This document shows positions 1 through 5,798 of a DNA stretch of 30,782 nt, in pieces. The DNA lies in IMG/VR virus record IMGVR_UViG_3300045119_000120, positions 1 through 30,782 of that record; one strand, given 5' to 3'. Every line of letters begins with the position of its first letter. The first letter of the stretch is position 1. The notes beneath the pieces are model-generated. The model was not told the DNA's origin. It did no database searches and was given only the letters and a program-made list of their open reading frames with translations. Made by a program: the position numbers and the translations under genes. The stretch comes from a virus.

Positions 1-48
1 CATGGCCTTTGTCGCCCTGTGCAACCTCCGCATGATCTCCTCAGCCAT
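1..48 (-). CDS. Partial hypothetical protein, N-terminus only
   Basis: Only the first 16 codons are in the window; the gene continues past the left edge. It begins with ATG at 46-48 (minus strand), preceded by a very good ribosome binding site, GGCGGAGGTCAG. The visible N-terminus is MAEEIMRRLHRATKAM, a basic amphipathic helix. It lies downstream of the primase-helicase in the same direction, separated by about 250 bp of non-coding, repeat-rich DNA, so it may have its own promoter there. Too little sequence is present to assign a function; the start site is the well-supported part. Confidence 0.6.
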   Translation of the reverse strand, partial: MAEEIMRRLHRATKAM

Positions 49-118
49 CTGACCTCCGCCCTCGCGATCTGTCACGCCGTCACGTCACACACCCCATGTC
101 GTCTCCCCCTATATTTTA

Positions 119-128
119 CCCCCCCCCC
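119..128. repeat. C10 homopolymer (G10 on minus strand)
   Basis: Ten consecutive C residues, followed by TCCTCCC and then the CA repeat. On the minus strand this reads as G-rich blocks (GGGAGGAG followed by G10), which could form a quadruplex or slip during replication. It lies in non-coding DNA, so slippage would not shift a reading frame. Confidence 0.9.
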
Positions 129-134
129 TCCTCC

Positions 135-149
135 CACACACACACACAC
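135..149. repeat. CA dinucleotide repeat, (CA)7C
   Basis: A run of seven CA units directly after the C-rich block, followed by CTCCCACACTTACACACATACA, which continues the bias. Such microsatellite-like DNA is unusual in a compact, GC-rich phage genome. It lies in the gap downstream of the primase-helicase. Confidence 0.9.
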
Positions 150-300
150 TCCCACACTTACACACATACATGAAATATAGAGTAGATATGTGACATGTGA
201 CAAACCGCTATAAATCCCCTGAAAACTGCGCGCGCCCTCTGTCACAAGGGTCGTCCCTCGCCATGTGACACTGTGACACTGCACAGAACGCATCACTCCC

Positions 301-2826
301 TCAAAATTCACTGACGGAACAACGCGCTCGGTCCTTCTCCAGCCTCTCGCGCAACGCCGGACCCGACATCTGTGCGACCAGTCCGGTCTGGCCTCCCCTG
401 ACCCACGGCCGCGCGCGCACCGCTCCCTCGCGCACCTGAATGGGGATATTCACCCACTCGTCAGCCCTGAATGCGCGCTCGATGAGCGTCATCAATTGCC
501 GTCCGCGCCACGCCTCGCCATTGCCAGGCGCCCATGCGCGGTTCTCCACCATGGTCATGATCTCGGCCATGGTGACGATCTCACGCCCCCCTAATGGCCC
601 GCCCTCGCCCCAGATCATGCGCGCCCACGCGACCGGCGCCGGCTCGGCCTCGCCGATCATGACAGCCTTGGCCGCGGTCACGGGCGGCGCCCCCTTGGCC
701 TTGAAGCCCGTCACGTCCCGCCTCATCAGCCAGCCCATCACGGCAGCCTGGCCGCCGCTATCGAGCCACTCCCGCAGCCGCGTGTAATACGCCCCACGCT
801 CGATCCCGGCCGCGTCCGCGGCATACACGGTCGCCACCACGTCGAACCGCCTGTCCTCTTCCGCCAGGGCGATGGCGTCAGGGTGGTTTGTCGTCACAAT
901 CACATTGGTCAGGTTCGGTATGTCGTATGCCTTCACGTTCTTTGTGTTTATCCTGATCATGTCAGGCGGCGTCGTGAGCATCGCCTTGATCTCCTCGTAG
1001 ACCGACCGCTTCCGGTAGGATGGCATCTCCGACATCAATACCCACGGTTTGAGCATGTGGTCGTTGAACCGGTCGCCGGCCTCCGCACCTGGCACCATGC
1101 CGATGTTGTGCTGCCCGATCGCCGCCCAGAACGGGTCCAGGGCCATGTCCTTCCCCGTTCCCTGCTTCCCCAGCAGCACCAGGGCGCTGTTAATCTTCAC
1201 GCCCAGGCGTTGCAGGCCGAACGCCATGCGGTCCAGCACCCTCTCCCTGTCCGCCTCGTCCGGTATCAGGAACCGCATGTGATCCAGCCACACCGAGGCA
1301 TCCGCGTCGCTCGGCACCAGGCGCGAGGGCCGCCACTGGTTGACACACACGCGCCCGTCCACCTCCACCAGCAGGTCCTCACCTGGCAGCATCGTGAGCG
1401 CGGCCGCACGCTGTAGCCCTATGTTCGGGTGATCCAGTAGCTGCGCCCATGTGCTCTTCTTTCCGGTGGCGCCGGCTGAGATGCCAACGTCAAGCTCCGC
1501 CCCCAATGCCCCGACCTGCGACCGGTCCAGCATCAGGCCGCTCGCCGTGTCATAGAATTTGTCGTCCTTCATCACATGCACCAGGCGCCGCCCGAGCCGT
1601 TCAAACGGGCTCAGATCGGCGTCAGCACCCACGCCGCCGCTGCCGCCGCCAGCACCACCAGGGCGATCGGCACCCCCCACTCCGCCAGCAGCAGCTTCCA
1701 CTTCCCCGGTCGCATCTCCGAACTCCCGCTCTGGCGTCCGCGTTGGACGCTTCCACTCCACGCCCTTCACCTTGGCCGCGGCCTTTGCCTCCTCCATCAG
1801 CCAGCCGATGCCCTTCTTGTCTGCCGGCGAGCGGTGCAGGTGTTCCCACTCCGCCTCGCACGCGTCAGGGTCGTGCAGGTCCTCGGCCTTCGCCGACCAC
1901 ATCGCCCACGCCTCCAGACCTTCCACCGACCCGCCTGTGGCGCCCCACACGGCCATGCCGACGCCTTCCTTCCACCTGTGCCAGTCCACCGGATCGCCCT
2001 CGCCTGGCGCCCCGTTGGGGATCATCTCCAGCGCCGCGCGCACGTCCTCGATAGGACCCCGTAGCTCTTCCGGTGGTTTCGCGCGCCCGTCCCCTCCGCC
2101 GCCACCACCCTTCCGCGCCCCCGGCTGCGTTCCAGCCGCGGCCACGATCTCCAGCGCCAGCCTCCCCACGTCAGCCCTCACGCTGCCGCCCCTGCGCCAC
2201 TCCAGTTCGTTCCCGGTGACGGTCATGTAGCGTTTGCAGCTGTAGAAGACCTCGATCTGGGCGCGTTCGGCGGCCTCGCACGACCCGCCCCAGAGCCGCA
2301 GCCCTTCAGCGTCCAGCCCCGCCAGGAACGCCCGCATCTGCAACGCGCATTGCACCCCTAAATCCAGGCCGGTCCCGACGATCCGCAGCCCCTCCCCCGA
2401 TGGCGTGATCTCCACATATGCGTCGGGGCACCGGTCCAGCAGGGCGAACGCCCACGGAGCGAGGTCCTCGCTCACCGGATCACGGCATTTGTCGAGGTCG
2501 AGCCAGACCACGTCCGGCTCGTCCATCACGAACCACCCGACACCATCCGCGTCGCCGCGCAGTACCGTGTCCCGCGCCAGGTCATACGTCCGACCCTGCT
2601 CCACGCCGCGGTTGCTGCTCGCCGCCCACGGTTCCGTGTTCGGCGGCACCGCGCGGAATGGCTGCTTTGTCCACCGCTTCGCCTTGTCCCGCAGCACCCA
2701 CGACCAGACACACCAACGGGGCTTCCCCAGCAACGCGCCGAATGGCCCGTCCTCGGTCAGCCCCGTCCCCTGTGTCTCTGGCGTCACAGCCGGCTTCTCA
2801 GGCACGTTATCGCCCGTCACAGGCAT
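301..2826 (-). CDS. Phage primase / SF3-type helicase (DUF5906-like)
   Basis: An 841-residue multidomain replication protein. Residues about 35-215 look like an archaeo-eukaryotic-type primase-polymerase domain: WLDLDKC at 108-114 supplies paired acidic residues, ITPSGEGLR lies near 140-148, and IEVFYSCKRYMTVTG near 191-205. Residues about 260-350 match a primase C-terminal (PriCT-2-like) helical domain. Gly-rich linkers sit at 235-245 and 380-400. Residues about 410-690 form a superfamily 3 / DUF5906 helicase: Walker A GKQGTGKD at 553-560, Walker B-like WVLMSEM near 595-601, TTNH at 645-648, and EEDRRF with a likely arginine finger at 659-660. It should unwind and prime DNA at the phage origin. 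The chosen ATG lacks a strong ribosome binding site. The frame stays open upstream into 2827-3027, but that translation does not look like protein. Confidence 0.9.
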   Translation of the reverse strand: MPVTGDNVPEKPAVTPETQGTGLTEDGPFGALLGKPRWCVWSWVLRDKAKRWTKQPFRAVPPNTEPWAASSNRGVEQGRTYDLARDTVLRGDADGVGWFVMDEPDVVWLDLDKCRDPVSEDLAPWAFALLDRCPDAYVEITPSGEGLRIVGTGLDLGVQCALQMRAFLAGLDAEGLRLWGGSCEAAERAQIEVFYSCKRYMTVTGNELEWRRGGSVRADVGRLALEIVAAAGTQPGARKGGGGGGDGRAKPPEELRGPIEDVRAALEMIPNGAPGEGDPVDWHRWKEGVGMAVWGATGGSVEGLEAWAMWSAKAEDLHDPDACEAEWEHLHRSPADKKGIGWLMEEAKAAAKVKGVEWKRPTRTPEREFGDATGEVEAAAGGVGGADRPGGAGGGSGGVGADADLSPFERLGRRLVHVMKDDKFYDTASGLMLDRSQVGALGAELDVGISAGATGKKSTWAQLLDHPNIGLQRAAALTMLPGEDLLVEVDGRVCVNQWRPSRLVPSDADASVWLDHMRFLIPDEADRERVLDRMAFGLQRLGVKINSALVLLGKQGTGKDMALDPFWAAIGQHNIGMVPGAEAGDRFNDHMLKPWVLMSEMPSYRKRSVYEEIKAMLTTPPDMIRINTKNVKAYDIPNLTNVIVTTNHPDAIALAEEDRRFDVVATVYAADAAGIERGAYYTRLREWLDSGGQAAVMGWLMRRDVTGFKAKGAPPVTAAKAVMIGEAEPAPVAWARMIWGEGGPLGGREIVTMAEIMTMVENRAWAPGNGEAWRGRQLMTLIERAFRADEWVNIPIQVREGAVRARPWVRGGQTGLVAQMSGPALRERLEKDRARCSVSEF

Positions 2827-2962
2827 ATCACTGGTATAGACACCGCGCGCTCCCTCTATATGTAGATGCCACCGCGCGAAGCACTCCCCGCGCGGGTATC
2901 GACCCCGGTTCGCTCCCGGGCTGCGGGCGGCGCTCACCACGCCGCCCGCCTCTTCCCGCCCG
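2827..2962. other. Intergenic gap with a tRNA T-arm-like sequence
   Basis: This 136-bp gap separates the integrase-like gene from the primase-helicase, in an operon whose other genes nearly touch. On the plus strand 2904-2920 reads CCGGG-paired stem CCCGG, loop TTCGCTC, stem CCGGG, the exact geometry of a tRNA T-arm, although the usual A58 is C. No matching acceptor 5' strand, D-arm or anticodon arm is present, so it is not a tRNA gene. It could be the 3' tRNA fragment of an old attP site, or chance in GC-rich DNA. Confidence 0.3.
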
Positions 2963-3541
2963 TTAGGCGCCGTTCCTCTCTGCCCTGAACGATTGCAGCT
3001 GGCAGTCCGGCAAGTATGCCAGGCCATGCTCGGCTGCGTCAGTCACGATCGCTGTCAGCAGGGAGGTCGCATGCACTGACGTGCTGGTGGAGAGCCCCTG
3101 ATGCCGAAACCACTGCCACCCGGCGGCGACATCCCGCCAGTCGAATTCCCCGAGCGCATAATCGCCCCAGGCCGGGATGACGTGGTTCACCACCCGGGAG
3201 CGGCGGACCCGCAGCGTTTCCTTCGACACGCGCCCGTCCTGCTCACGTTCCTTCTCCCGCAGCCAGGCATGCGCCCAGTCGCGTATCGTGATGCCGGACC
3301 CGAGGTCCAGCTTGCTGTCCATGTTCGGCATCCCGCGTGCGCGCCACAGCACCCTGATCCGCTCGGCCTCGGCCTCCATATGATCGCCGCGGAACGTCTG
3401 GTAGCGTTGCAGCCTGGCGACCAGCTTGCCCGCCAGGTCGAACGTCGCGACGGTGGTGCGTATCTGCCACACGCCCGGGCTGCGCTCGACCCGCCCGACC
3501 ATCACCTTGTTATGGGTGGCCTGCACCTGACGGGCGCTCAT
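2963..3541 (-). CDS. Integrase-like protein lacking the catalytic domain
   Basis: A 192-residue protein resembling the N-terminal half of a tyrosine recombinase. Residues about 1-75 look like an arm-binding domain (GVWQIRTTVATFD, then LQRYQTFRGDHMEAEAERI). Residues about 80-185 look like the SAM-like core-binding domain (TIRDWAHAWLREKE, then VSKETLRVRRSRVVNHVIP, then a helical segment ending DAAEHGLAYLP). The protein stops where the catalytic domain, with its R, HxxR and Y residues, should begin, and no such domain follows in any frame before the primase gene. It is either a decayed integrase or a stand-alone DNA-binding protein. The ATG overlaps the stop of the upstream gene (ATGA), so it is still arranged as a translated member of the operon. 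Confidence 0.6.
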   Translation of the reverse strand: MSARQVQATHNKVMVGRVERSPGVWQIRTTVATFDLAGKLVARLQRYQTFRGDHMEAEAERIRVLWRARGMPNMDSKLDLGSGITIRDWAHAWLREKEREQDGRVSKETLRVRRSRVVNHVIPAWGDYALGEFDWRDVAAGWQWFRHQGLSTSTSVHATSLLTAIVTDAAEHGLAYLPDCQLQSFRAERNGA

Positions 3542-3870
3542 AGGTCAAGCTCCCCCTGGCGACCGATCTCCGCCCCCAGGCCGGGCGCCATCCCGCGCGT
3601 CAGTAGGTCGGCCCGGTAGGCGTTCATCGCGTTGCACACGACCTGCGCCCGGGCGAGCGCGCGGGTGTAGGCCGACCGCACGTTGCAGCCGACATTGAGC
3701 CGCTCCCAGGTTTGCGTGATCTCGATCATCCCGCGGGCGCGACGCCCGATGAATTTCGGAGGGTTCTCCACGTCCGCCACCAGGCAGACGGCGACGCGCC
3801 GGTAGGGCGCCTTCACGCTCGCCGGCATCGTCGCCGACGCGGTCATGATGATGTATCCGGGTCCAGACAT
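3538..3870 (-). CDS. Hypothetical protein, 110 aa
   Basis: Not recognised. It starts at ATG 3868-3870 after the ribosome binding site AAGGACC and ends by an ATGA overlap with the integrase-like gene. The sequence is mixed alpha/beta in appearance, with a central VAVCLVADVENPPKFIG stretch and a helical second half rich in Arg and Ala. No signal peptide, membrane segment or metal-binding cysteine cluster is visible. It belongs to the leftward early operon of small genes, a place where phages often keep host-takeover or regulatory proteins, but nothing in the sequence shows a specific role. Confidence 0.6.
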   Translation of the reverse strand: MSGPGYIIMTASATMPASVKAPYRRVAVCLVADVENPPKFIGRRARGMIEITQTWERLNVGCNVRSAYTRALARAQVVCNAMNAYRADLLTRGMAPGLGAEIGRQGELDL

Positions 3871-3888
3871 TTCAAAGGTCCTTCAGGT

Positions 3889-4101
3889 TTAAGAGTTAAG
3901 GTCGCGCGCCAGCGTTTCGGCCAGGTGATGCGCGGTCGCCAGATCGGGGCAGGGTTGGGCGGTGCCGCGGCCCGCCCTGTGGGTCAGGTATTCGGCGACG
4001 ACGGGCGGACGAACGCCGGTCATGTGCTCGCGATAGACGACGTAGCCGAGCAGCGTGCCGACTGCGTCCTTCATTTCGCTCACGTAGTAGGGGCGGGTCA
4101 T
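3889..4101 (-). CDS. Hypothetical protein, 70 aa
   Basis: Not recognised. The start chosen is the ATG at 4099-4101 (MTRPYYVSEMKD), because AGGACCCTGACG lies directly before it; an upstream in-frame ATG at 4120-4122 lacks this. The N-terminal part reads as short beta strands (PYYVSEMKD, LLGYVVYREH), and the C-terminal part as a helix with His residues (DLATAHHLAETLARDL). This resembles small phage proteins that describe a table-like 'display' fold, but I cannot name a family. It is separated by 18 bases from the next gene downstream and overlaps none. Confidence 0.6.
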   Translation of the reverse strand: MTRPYYVSEMKDAVGTLLGYVVYREHMTGVRPPVVAEYLTHRAGRGTAQPCPDLATAHHLAETLARDLNS

Positions 4102-4111
4102 CGTCAGGGTC

Positions 4112-4189
4112 CTATTCATCATTGCGTAAAAAGAAAAACCACAGGGCGAACATCAGCTGCCCCCAAAGGATCACGCCGAGGGGGATCAT
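4112..4189 (-). CDS. 25-aa single-pass membrane peptide
   Basis: A tiny reading frame too short for usual gene callers. It begins ATG at 4187-4189, overlapping the TGA of the upstream gene as ATGA, the junction used throughout this genome. It encodes 25 residues: a hydrophobic core (IPLGVILWGQLMFALWFFF) followed by LRNDE, so one membrane helix with a charged C-terminal end. The ribosome binding site of the next gene (AGGACC) lies right after its stop. The overlap, composition and filling of an otherwise empty gap support it as real. The function is unknown; small phage membrane peptides often act in lysis control or exclusion. Confidence 0.5.
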   Translation of the reverse strand: MIPLGVILWGQLMFALWFFFLRNDE

Positions 4190-4407
4190 GTGCTCGGCTC
4201 CCACTCCAGGCCATGCTCGGCGAGGACCACCCCATCGGGCCCCTCCAGCGTGGCGGACACGGTGTTCTTCGCCGCGGCCAGGGCCGCGAACGTGTAGCGC
4301 GCCGCGGCCTCCTGATCGGCGTGCAGGTCGATCTGCGACACCTTGAAGGCGTTGGCGCCGGTCACGAACAGCAGCGTGATGGCGTAGCCGGGAAAGGGGG
4401 TGGCCAT
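4186..4407 (-). CDS. Hypothetical protein, 73 aa
   Basis: Not recognised. ATG 4405-4407 follows GAGGACCTGACC, a good ribosome binding site. The protein has an N-terminal hydrophobic beta-like segment (YAITLLFVTGANAFKVSQIDLHA), then a helix (AAARYTFAALAAAKNTV), then strands ending EHGLEWEPST. The length and pattern are typical of small cytoplasmic phage early proteins. Its leader contains four tandem AACCCTG units and sits downstream of a GC-rich hairpin, so its transcript may be attenuated or separately processed. Confidence 0.6.
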   Translation of the reverse strand: MATPFPGYAITLLFVTGANAFKVSQIDLHADQEAAARYTFAALAAAKNTVSATLEGPDGVVLAEHGLEWEPST

Positions 4408-4418
4408 GGTCAGGTCCT

Positions 4419-4446
4419 CAGGGTTCAGGGTTCAGGGTTCAGGGTT
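4419..4446. repeat. Four tandem CAGGGTT heptamers
   Basis: CAGGGTT is repeated four times without interruption (28 bp), in the leader of the 73-aa gene. On the coding (minus) strand this is AACCCTG repeated, ending next to the ribosome binding site GAGGACC. Single related units occur in other leaders here (for example 5485-5496 and 5906-5914), so the array looks like local expansion of a leader motif by slippage. Confidence 0.9.
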
Positions 4447-4455
4447 AAAGGCGGA

Positions 4456-4477
4456 GCCGGGGGCCGCAGCCCCCGGC
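4456..4477 (-). terminator. GC-rich hairpin after the 62-aa gene
   Basis: A perfect 9-bp stem (GCCGGGGGC / GCCCCCGGC) with a four-base loop lies just after the stop of the gene at 4483-4671. On the minus strand it is followed by TCCGCCTTTAACC, so there is only a weak T-tract. It may be a partial terminator or an RNA-stabilising hairpin between two early genes. Confidence 0.5.
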
Positions 4478-4482
4478 GGGGA

Positions 4483-4671
4483 TCAGGCGACGAACTCGCC
4501 GTCCCGATCCCAGATCACGGAGCCTTTCAGCTTCCGCCCGAGGCGCTTGGCCTCCTCCAGGGTGGCGCGGCTGGCGTAGTAGCCGCGCTTCCCGTCGTCG
4601 TATTCCGCGAAGATATGGAAGGCGGCAGAGGGGTCGCGGTTGGCGGCGGCGATGAGGTTGGCGAAGGTCAT
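4483..4671 (-). CDS. Hypothetical protein, 62 aa
   Basis: Not recognised by name. ATG 4669-4671 follows AAGGAACCCGGAC. The protein begins with a helix (FANLIAAANRDPSAAF), then IFAEYDDGKRGYYASRATLEEAKRLGRKLKGSVIWDRDGEFVA: a strand, a charged helix and a final strand. It looks like a small soluble alpha/beta protein. It has its own promoter-like element 34 bases upstream (4705-4733) and a hairpin just downstream, so it may be expressed as a separate unit inside the early region. Confidence 0.6.
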   Translation of the reverse strand: MTFANLIAAANRDPSAAFHIFAEYDDGKRGYYASRATLEEAKRLGRKLKGSVIWDRDGEFVA

Positions 4672-4704
4672 GTCCGGGTTCCTTGGTTCAAATTCAGTAA
4701 CCTC

Positions 4705-4733
4705 TACATAAGCCCGTAGTGCTATGGGTGCAA
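4705..4733 (-). promoter_or_regulatory. Promoter-like element, copy 2
   Basis: Read on the minus strand: TTGCAC, a 17-bp spacer, then TATGTA, i.e. a sigma70-like -35/-10 pair ahead of the gene starting at 4671. The spacer is also conserved with the element at 5799-5827 (CCC.TA..ACTAC.GGCT), which suggests an overlapping operator. Confidence 0.6.
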
Positions 4734-4762
4734 GCTTAACCAGTCTGCACCCACCGCACTAC
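4716..4762. repeat. 47-bp inverted repeat
   Basis: Arms GTAGTGC-TA-TGGGTGCA and TGCACCCA-CC-GCACTAC pair over 7 and 8 bp with a two-base mismatch, around a 13-base loop. One arm is the upstream half of the promoter-like element at 4705-4733; the other is an inverted partial copy. It lies between the stop at 4765 and the start at 4671. It could be a terminator for the upstream genes, an operator pair, or a cruciform. Confidence 0.75.
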
Positions 4763-4764
4763 AG

Positions 4765-4941
4765 CTATGCGTCGTCGTCGATCGGCTCGTCCGCCCAGTA
4801 GGCGGCGTCCTCGAAGATATCCGCCCGGTATCCGGCGCGTTTCCGCGCCTCGCACCGGTCGCAGACGAACGTGCAGAATATGCCGCGTGCGTCGCGCAGT
4901 TCGTGCCGGGGCAGCCCCGACCCGCAGAAGCATTCCTTCAT
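4765..4941 (-). CDS. Small zinc-ribbon-like protein, 58 aa
   Basis: A 58-residue cysteine-rich protein. The start is ATG 4939-4941 (MKECFCGSG), chosen for GGGAGGCGGACA upstream and the ATGA overlap with the preceding gene. Cysteines at 4 and 6 and a later CTFVCDRC group (about 20, 24 and 27) suggest one structural zinc site. The C-terminal part (YRADIFEDAAYWADEPIDDD) is acidic. I have the impression of a widespread small family in alphaproteobacterial phages with the pattern 'HDARGIF..FVCD.C...KR..YR..IF', of unknown function. It probably binds nucleic acid or a host protein, but that is inference. Confidence 0.65.
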   Translation of the reverse strand: MKECFCGSGLPRHELRDARGIFCTFVCDRCEARKRAGYRADIFEDAAYWADEPIDDDA

Positions 4942-5150
4942 TGTCCGCCTCCCTGCTCGGCGCGGATCGCGATCGCGACCCCGTCCGCTTCCTTCACCGT
5001 CCGGTAGCGTCCGACCAGGGTCCAGCGCCGGCCGAAATACTCCCGCTCGGGCGGCTGCCAGGTCCGCCATACCTCGTATGGCTCATCGGCCTGCGCGCCG
5101 CGGTAGACGATCGACACCCCGTGGGCGGAGCCCATGCTTACGGTGATCAT
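4938..5150 (-). CDS. Hypothetical protein, 70 aa
   Basis: Not recognised. ATG 5148-5150 overlaps the stop of the preceding gene by ATGA, and its own TGA overlaps the next ATG in the same way, so it is translationally coupled on both sides. The sequence looks mostly beta (MITVSMGSAHGVSIVYRG, then EVWRTWQP, then RRWTLVGRYRTV) with a short helix near the end. An internal Met at residue 6 is a possible alternative start. It contains no metal-binding or membrane motif. Confidence 0.6.
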   Translation of the reverse strand: MITVSMGSAHGVSIVYRGAQADEPYEVWRTWQPPEREYFGRRWTLVGRYRTVKEADGVAIAIRAEQGGGQ

Positions 5151-5305
5151 CGCCGGGGAAACCCGGCGATGTAGAAGCCGCGCCGCATCAACTCGGCCTT
5201 CGCCCAGGTCAACTCATTGGCGAAGCGTTCGGTCAGGGGGTTGGTGGAACGCAGGATGGCCCACAGGTCGGGGGTGGGCAGGGTTTCGATTTGTTCGCGG
5301 GTCAT
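5147..5305 (-). CDS. Hypothetical protein, 52 aa
   Basis: A short gene missed by a 60-residue cut-off. ATG 5303-5305 is preceded by GGGAGGTGGCGTG, one of the best ribosome binding sites in the operon, and shares a base with the stop of the upstream gene (TGATG). Its stop overlaps the next ATG. The protein is helical: TREQIETLPTPDLWAILRS, a loop, then LTERFANELTWAKAELMRRG. It resembles the short helical 'L-t-d-L-W-a-i-L' proteins found near phage replication genes. No function can be given. Confidence 0.6.
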   Translation of the reverse strand: MTREQIETLPTPDLWAILRSTNPLTERFANELTWAKAELMRRGFYIAGFPRR

Positions 5306-5475
5306 CACGCCACCTCCCGGCACTGAAAGCAGCGTGTCTCGGTTCCGTGCTCCCAGAATGCGTGGACCTTGCGGCCGGTGTGCCCGCAGTCGCAGGTGAC
5401 GTAGTCGCCATCGGTCTTGCGCTCGACGCTGACGACGCGGCGCAGCGGGCCGCGGGGGTCGGGGGTGGGGTTCAT
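5305..5475 (-). CDS. Small zinc-ribbon-like protein, 56 aa
   Basis: A 56-residue protein with two cysteine pairs, TCDCGH at about 28-31 and CFQC at about 50-53, separated by a short segment (TGRKVHAFWEHGTETR), typical of a small zinc ribbon. The N-terminus is PDPRGPLRRVVSVERK. ATG 5473-5475 follows CTGGAGAACCCCG. The stop and the start of the next gene overlap by one base (TGATG). Its leader carries the AACCCTGG motif seen in front of other early genes. Probably a nucleic acid- or protein-binding early protein; the specific role is unknown. Confidence 0.6.
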   Translation of the reverse strand: MNPTPDPRGPLRRVVSVERKTDGDYVTCDCGHTGRKVHAFWEHGTETRCFQCREVA

Positions 5476-5497
5476 CGGGGTTCTCCAGGGTTCAGGT

Positions 5498-5767
5498 CTA
5501 AAGGGCGGTGGGCTGGTTCCAGGCGGCCACGGGCGGAAGACCCTTGGCGGCGCGCTGGCGGTTGCGGACGATCAGGGCGGCATCGCAGCAATGGGCGCAG
5601 AGGTCGGCGACCGGCAGGGCGTTGAACTCGGCCCAGGATACGATCGGGCTGGCCATGCCCTGGAAGGTCGCGCGGCTGTTGCGGGATACGCCTTTGCCGG
5701 TGTTGGCGGCGCAGGCGGCGATCGGCTTGGCGGCGTTAGTGTTGCGGCGGAGGTGGGTCTTAGCCAT
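5498..5767 (-). CDS. Hypothetical protein, 89 aa; first gene of leftward operon
   Basis: Not recognised. The start is ATG 5765-5767 (MAKTHLRRNTNAAKP), with TATGGAGCCTCTCG upstream; a longer frame to 5803 would run through the promoter element. The N-terminus is basic and disorder-like. The middle, VSWAEFNALPVADLCAHCCDAALIVRNRQRA, is helical with three cysteines, C-A-H-C-C, that could bind a metal. It is the promoter-proximal gene of the leftward early operon, just downstream of the -10-like hexamer at 5799-5804, so it should be among the first genes expressed. Confidence 0.6.
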   Translation of the reverse strand: MAKTHLRRNTNAAKPIAACAANTGKGVSRNSRATFQGMASPIVSWAEFNALPVADLCAHCCDAALIVRNRQRAAKGLPPVAAWNQPTAL

Positions 5768-5798
5768 CGAGAGGCTCCATAGGTCAAAGTGAGTGCTC

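Larger units (their letters stand above)
49..300. other. Non-coding region; candidate replication origin
   Basis: No convincing gene lies between the primase-helicase stop and the next start. The stretch holds clustered TGTGACA/TGTCACA half-sites: near 70-90, tandem at 189-202, at 240-246, and tandem TGTGACAC at 264-279. It also has an AT-rich tract at about 160-200, unlike the GC-rich surroundings, plus a C10 run and a CA repeat. Short direct repeats next to an AT-rich unwinding tract beside the replicative helicase gene are the usual layout of an iteron-type origin. A regulatory region for the gene starting at 48 is an equally fair reading. Confidence 0.4.

Noticed and set aside
72-311. 79-codon minus-strand frame downstream of the primase-helicase
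   Set aside because: It translates the CA and poly-C repeats (VCVCVGGGGG), lacks a ribosome binding site and overlaps the primase end; low-complexity non-coding DNA explains it.
2850-2940. A complete tRNA gene
   Set aside because: Only a T-arm-like stem-loop fits; no matching acceptor, D-arm or anticodon arm could be paired.
2827-3027. N-terminal extension of the primase-helicase
   Set aside because: The frame is open, but the translation is not protein-like and overlaps the integrase-like gene.
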